Assembly (NCBI GenBank): GCA_963589585.1
Contig: CAVALG010000033.1
Span: 1-7,917 of the forward strand
From: CAVALG01 sp963589585
GTDB taxonomy: Bacteria > Bacillota > Clostridia > Oscillospirales > Acutalibacteraceae
Length of the DNA stretch: 7,917 bases
Reading direction: 5' to 3'
Part shown: piece by piece, positions 5,484 to 7,917 of the stretch
Numbering within the stretch: the stretch's first letter is position 1
How the letters are laid out: the number at the start of each line of letters is the position of its first letter
Notes under the pieces: model-generated
Told to the model about the DNA's origin: nothing
Databases searched by the model: none
Seen by the model: only the letters and a program-made list of their open reading frames with translations
Translations under genes and position numbers: made by a program

Positions 5484-6323
5484 ATGAAATACAAAATTGA
5501 GAAAAACACCGTTCAGGAAACGCTTATTATTCCGCTGTATGCAAGAAAGGTGTGTTCGGAACTGTATCCTAATCTCTATCGTGACGAAACCGCAGTCCGC
5601 CTGATTGAGGAAATTGATTACGACTTTTCGGGCGCCGAGAAGAACGCTCACAGTCTGATGCAGCGGTTCGGTTCATTGGAAGTTGCTATGCGGCAGAATG
5701 ACATTGCCTTTGAAGTGCGTGATTATTTGAAAGATCATCCAAAAGCCGCAGTGGTCAATTTGGGATGTGGACTGGACAGCACCGGCAGAGCCTGCGATAA
5801 TGGCGACTGTAAAATTTACAATCTGGATTTTCCGGATGTTATCGACGTGCGCAACGAATTGCTGCCGGCCGGAGAACGGGAGGAAAATATCCCGTGCGAC
5901 TTGAATAATACCGAATGGTTTACAAAAATTGATGCTTCCGGTGGAGCTGTATTCTTTGCTTCCGGCGTATTTTACTATTTTCTGACCGAGCAAGTCAGAG
6001 CGTTGGTACAGGCAATGGCGGACGCTTTTCCCGGTGGTGTGCTTGTGTTTGACGCAGCTAACAGGACAGCGGTGAAGATGATTGCAAAGACCTGGCTAAA
6101 GAGTGCGAAAATTAAGGATGTGGGCGCGTATTTTGCAGTTTCAGACGCAAAAAGTGAGCTTTCTTTGTGGGGCAGCCGCCTGCAGGTTACAAGCCGCGGA
6201 TATATGCTGGGCTACAATAATCTTCGCGACCCGTCCGTTAGCGGATTTTTCCGTTTTCTTGCCAAGGTCGGAGATAACCGAATGAAAATGCAGATTGTGA
6301 AGATCAAATTTCAATATAAATAA
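5484..6323 (+). CDS. class I SAM-dependent methyltransferase, LCM/TcmP-like family
   Basis: A 279-residue cytoplasmic protein of the leucine carboxyl methyltransferase (Ppm1/Ppm2/TcmP) family, whose members transfer the methyl group of S-adenosylmethionine, typically to carboxylates. VVNLGCGLDST (90-100) is the SAM-binding motif I in the form peculiar to this family. YNLDFPDVID (112-121) supplies the acidic residue (Asp115) for the ribose. IPCDLNNTEWF (136-146) and FFASGVFYYFLTEQV (157-171) match the family's third and fourth motifs. GGVLVFDAANR (184-194) is strand 5. Residues 1-85 form the helical N-terminal segment. Length is usual. GAGGAG (5473-5478) ahead of the ATG overlaps the stop of the hydrolase gene. 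The pairing with an esterase-like protein suggests methyl-ester chemistry on a common small molecule, which is inference. Confidence 0.85.
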   Translation: MKYKIEKNTVQETLIIPLYARKVCSELYPNLYRDETAVRLIEEIDYDFSGAEKNAHSLMQRFGSLEVAMRQNDIAFEVRDYLKDHPKAAVVNLGCGLDSTGRACDNGDCKIYNLDFPDVIDVRNELLPAGEREENIPCDLNNTEWFTKIDASGGAVFFASGVFYYFLTEQVRALVQAMADAFPGGVLVFDAANRTAVKMIAKTWLKSAKIKDVGAYFAVSDAKSELSLWGSRLQVTSRGYMLGYNNLRDPSVSGFFRFLAKVGDNRMKMQIVKIKFQYK

Positions 6324-6411
6324 CAGAAAAAGGCAGGTAAGTGAGAGTAAATCCTAACCTGTTTATTGAGTATAGGTTTTCTAAATTGCCCTCGTTGAAA
6401 GGAGTATGGCT

Positions 6412-7053
6412 ATGAAATACGCAGGAATGCCTTTTGGAATGTGGGTGCTGTTTGCAGGCTCATTCAAAAAGCAGTTGACCTTAATATTCGGCTATGATGC
6501 AGATATGGCAAAAACCATCACGAAAAAAGCAAAGCCCGTATACAAGGCAATCATCCGTGACCTGCCTGAATTTGAAAAAGCAGACCGTTTTAAGATGAAT
6601 ATTGTCAATTGCGCAATGCTCGGGGCGTTTATTCTCTCTATGCCCCAGCGCCCCGATGTTGAGCGGCTGACTGTATATTATGCCGATGCGATGATGACAA
6701 AACCGATGAAGTGGTTCTGCCGCAAGAGCGGAAAGAACAAATTCACCGAAAAGGATATCACAGGAATGAAAGCAACCGCTGAGCTGAAGGCGGCTGACCG
6801 CAATCCGTATTCGTGGAATATGGAGTTTTATGAGTATCCCGACGGCAGCGGATATGAAGGGCGCTTTACCAAGTGCGGAATCTGCGCCTTGATGCAAAAA
6901 CTCGGTTTGTATGACCTGACGCCTGCACTTTGTCACCTTGATTACACTATGAGTGAGGCAGGCGGCGTGACCGATTTTGTGCGAGAATATACGCTGGCAT
7001 CCGGCGGACCGTATTGCGATTGCGGGTATAAGAAGAAAACAACAAGGATTTAA
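6412..7053 (+). CDS. L-2-amino-thiazoline-4-carboxylic acid hydrolase family protein
   Basis: 213 residues from the ATG at 6412. The ATG at 6406 is only one base after AAAGGAG (6398-6404), whereas 6412 is 7 bases away, so it is the likelier start. I recognise the ATC-hydrolase family from MKYAGMPFGMW at the N-terminus, NIVNCAML (63-70), NPYSWNMEF (131-139), RFTKCGICALM (151-161), LTPALCHLDYTM (169-180) and GGPYCDCGY (198-206). The founding enzyme opens the thiazoline ring of ATC to N- or S-carbamoyl-cysteine on the way to L-cysteine in Pseudomonas. In gut Firmicutes the family is widespread, and most members have no tested substrate. Cys155, Cys158, Cys174, Cys202 and Cys204 form a potential metal or catalytic set. 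There is no partner S-carbamoyl-cysteine hydrolase here. It lies 88 bp after the methyltransferase with no clear promoter between, so may belong to the same transcript. Confidence 0.8.
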   Translation: MKYAGMPFGMWVLFAGSFKKQLTLIFGYDADMAKTITKKAKPVYKAIIRDLPEFEKADRFKMNIVNCAMLGAFILSMPQRPDVERLTVYYADAMMTKPMKWFCRKSGKNKFTEKDITGMKATAELKAADRNPYSWNMEFYEYPDGSGYEGRFTKCGICALMQKLGLYDLTPALCHLDYTMSEAGGVTDFVREYTLASGGPYCDCGYKKKTTRI

Positions 7054-7119
7054 GGGCGGAGCGAAGTTATAGTAGTTGTTCCGTGCGATAAAATCAATGT
7101 CTGTATGGGGGGATTATTG

Positions 7120-7629
7120 GTGAGTACAATAAAAAACATCCTGCATAAAAAAAGAAAGGTAACAGAAGACCATATCAAACAACTTCAAAAGGATGGAAAG
7201 CAAGGCATCCGTTATACGGCTATGATGCCGGATGTTCCGTTTTTGGTATTAGGGCTGTTAAGTGATATCGGCTGGATAATTCATCTGGCAGCAGCCGTTG
7301 TTTACTTTTGCAGAAACGGCTTCCATCATATATTGGACTATGTGGCTCTTATTGTTCTGGCTGCCGTCCTGTTCGGTGTTGCCTATCTTATTTATCTGAA
7401 TAAAATACACGAAAAAGAGATTGCTACAAAACTCCAGAAGGATCTTAGTTTCGGGATGACTGTTTATTCGGGACTTGCGGGGGCTGTTATCGGAACATTA
7501 CAGATTATGGCATTTACCGGCGCTTATTCGGAACTTGTATGGCTTGCCGTCGGCGGTTTTCTGAACTTTGCTTCGGGATTACCTATTTACCTTTCATTCA
7601 AAAAAGGAATTTTTTATGGGGTAAGATGA
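7120..7629 (+). CDS. four-helix integral membrane protein of unknown function
   Basis: I place the start at GTG 7120 because GGGGGGA (7107-7113) is 6 bases upstream. The ATG at 7105 overlaps that ribosome binding site and is less likely. The 169-residue product has a basic, cytosolic N-terminus (residues 1-34, KNILHKKRK and more), then four hydrophobic stretches at about 40-64, 71-93, 112-133 and 137-158, and a short basic tail. The loop at 94-110 is charged (NKIHEKEIATKLQKDLS), consistent with an inside position. There are no cofactor or transporter motifs that I recognise. It is the last gene of the co-oriented run, 66 bp after the ATC-hydrolase-like gene and followed by a strong terminator. 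A small permease, a helper subunit or a stress-related membrane protein are all possible; the function is unknown. Confidence 0.7.
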   Translation: MSTIKNILHKKRKVTEDHIKQLQKDGKQGIRYTAMMPDVPFLVLGLLSDIGWIIHLAAAVVYFCRNGFHHILDYVALIVLAAVLFGVAYLIYLNKIHEKEIATKLQKDLSFGMTVYSGLAGAVIGTLQIMAFTGAYSELVWLAVGGFLNFASGLPIYLSFKKGIFYGVR

Positions 7630-7678
7630 TTCACAAAATATGCTTAAAAGAAATTATTTAAGGCGAATTTATTTATAA

Positions 7679-7714
7679 AAAACGCGCATTTGTGAAAAGC
7701 AAATGCGCGTTTTA
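7679..7714 (+). terminator. strong intrinsic terminator closing the hydrolase-to-membrane-protein run
   Basis: AAAACGCGCATTTG-type left arm (7679-7692) pairs over 14 bp with the right arm (7700-7713) around a 7-base loop, ending in TTTT. The A-rich left flank makes it usable on the minus strand too, so it may work in both directions. Confidence 0.85.
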
Positions 7715-7737
7715 ATCTATCAAGAAGTGTAACAGCA

Positions 7738-7782
7738 AAATCTCGGCTAAAATGGGACGACTTCTGATTTTAGCCGAGATTT
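7738..7782. repeat. perfect 16-bp inverted repeat upstream of a promoter
   Basis: AAATCTCGGCTAAAAT (7738-7753) is repeated exactly in reverse complement at 7767-7782, with a 13-base spacer. It ends 3 bases before the -35 box of the next promoter. It could be a terminator for either strand (no long T-run on the plus side, TTTTGC on the minus side) or a regulator site. The core AGCCGAG appears a third time at 7837-7843, next to the ribosome binding site of the following gene. Confidence 0.75.
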
Positions 7783-7785
7783 CCG

Positions 7786-7814
7786 TTGACTTTACGGGTA
7801 TAATAAAGTATAAT
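7786..7814 (+). promoter_or_regulatory. sigma-A promoter of the right-edge ATPase-like gene
   Basis: TTGACT (7786-7791) and TATAAT (7809-7814) are 17 bp apart, one base off full consensus. A second TATAAT at 7799-7804 has only 7 bp to the -35 box and is not used in that pairing. The transcript would begin near 7821 and have a leader of about 30 bases. Confidence 0.85.
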
Positions 7815-7850
7815 GTAAATGAAGAAAACTATACTCAGCCGAGGTGTATT

Positions 7851-7917
7851 ATGGCCTATATCAACCGACATATAGAACAGCGTATCACCGAACTGTCAAA
7901 GACTTGGTCGGCAATTT
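7851..7917 (+). CDS. start of a probable AAA ATPase of the DUF4143 type (3' end outside window)
   Basis: ATG 7851 follows GAGGTG (7841-7846) at a 4-base spacing and the frame stays open to the window edge, giving 22 residues beginning MAYINRHIEQRITELSKTWSAI. This closely resembles the N-terminus of the widespread DUF4143-containing ATPases (Y-I-x-R-H-x-E-x-x-I-x-E-L-S-K, followed in the family by a hydrophobic strand and a G-P-R-Q-V-G-K-T Walker A). The Walker A itself would lie just beyond the window, so the call rests on pattern memory of a short stretch. Its strong promoter and the adjoining inverted repeat suggest independent, regulated expression. Confidence 0.6.
   Translation, partial: MAYINRHIEQRITELSKTWSAI

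Noticed and set aside
6103..6285. 60-codon plus-strand frame inside the methyltransferase gene
   Set aside because: It lies wholly within a well-supported coding sequence in another frame and has no independent signals.
7738..7782. CRISPR or insertion-sequence end
   Set aside because: There is only one inverted repeat pair, with no spaced direct repeats, no target duplication and no transposase, so neither is supported.

Overview
The window looks like a chromosomal accessory region of a low-to-moderate GC Firmicute, most likely a gut clostridium of the Oscillospiraceae/Lachnospiraceae type. The support is purine-rich ribosome binding sites of the AGGAG kind, sigma-A promoters with 17-bp spacers, AT-rich intergenic DNA, GTG starts, and protein families that are common there (WYL regulator, ketopantoate-reductase-like protein, ATC-hydrolase family). 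The organism assignment is an inference. Every gene that can be trusted runs left to right; the only minus-strand coding trace is a dead fragment.

Layout. 2-451 is the 3' end of a gene that enters from the left edge. 452-721 holds a weak CxxC micro-ORF and a strong extended -10 promoter that drives a WYL-domain transcription factor (722-1780), closed by a good intrinsic terminator. A 57-codon gene (1890-2063) and a 298-codon gene (2091-2987) of unknown function form a small two-gene unit. A 370-bp gap (2988-3357) then carries nested inverted repeats, a consensus promoter and an attenuator-like leader for a ketopantoate-reductase-family gene (3358-4275). The gap 4276-4700 is mostly a decayed, reversed remnant of an ABC exporter ATPase domain, cut off sharply at about 4662, just before the next operon.

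From 4701 to 7629 there are four co-oriented genes: an alpha/beta hydrolase, a leucine-carboxyl-methyltransferase-like (LCM/TcmP-type) methyltransferase, an L-2-amino-thiazoline-4-carboxylate hydrolase family protein and a four-helix membrane protein, ending in a strong terminator hairpin at 7679-7714. The first two are only 9 bp apart, with the ribosome binding site overlapping the stop codon, so they are very probably co-translated. A methyltransferase next to a hydrolase would fit making and removing a methyl ester, but nothing in the sequence fixes the substrate.

The right edge starts a new unit: a perfect 16-bp inverted repeat, a near-consensus promoter and the first 22 codons of what looks like a DUF4143-type AAA ATPase. 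I see no rRNA, tRNA, CRISPR array or intact transposase. The least explained parts are the structured leader at 3221-3350, the unknown gene pair at 1890-2987, the hydrolase/methyltransferase/ATC-hydrolase cluster, and the repeat-bearing promoter at 7738-7850.
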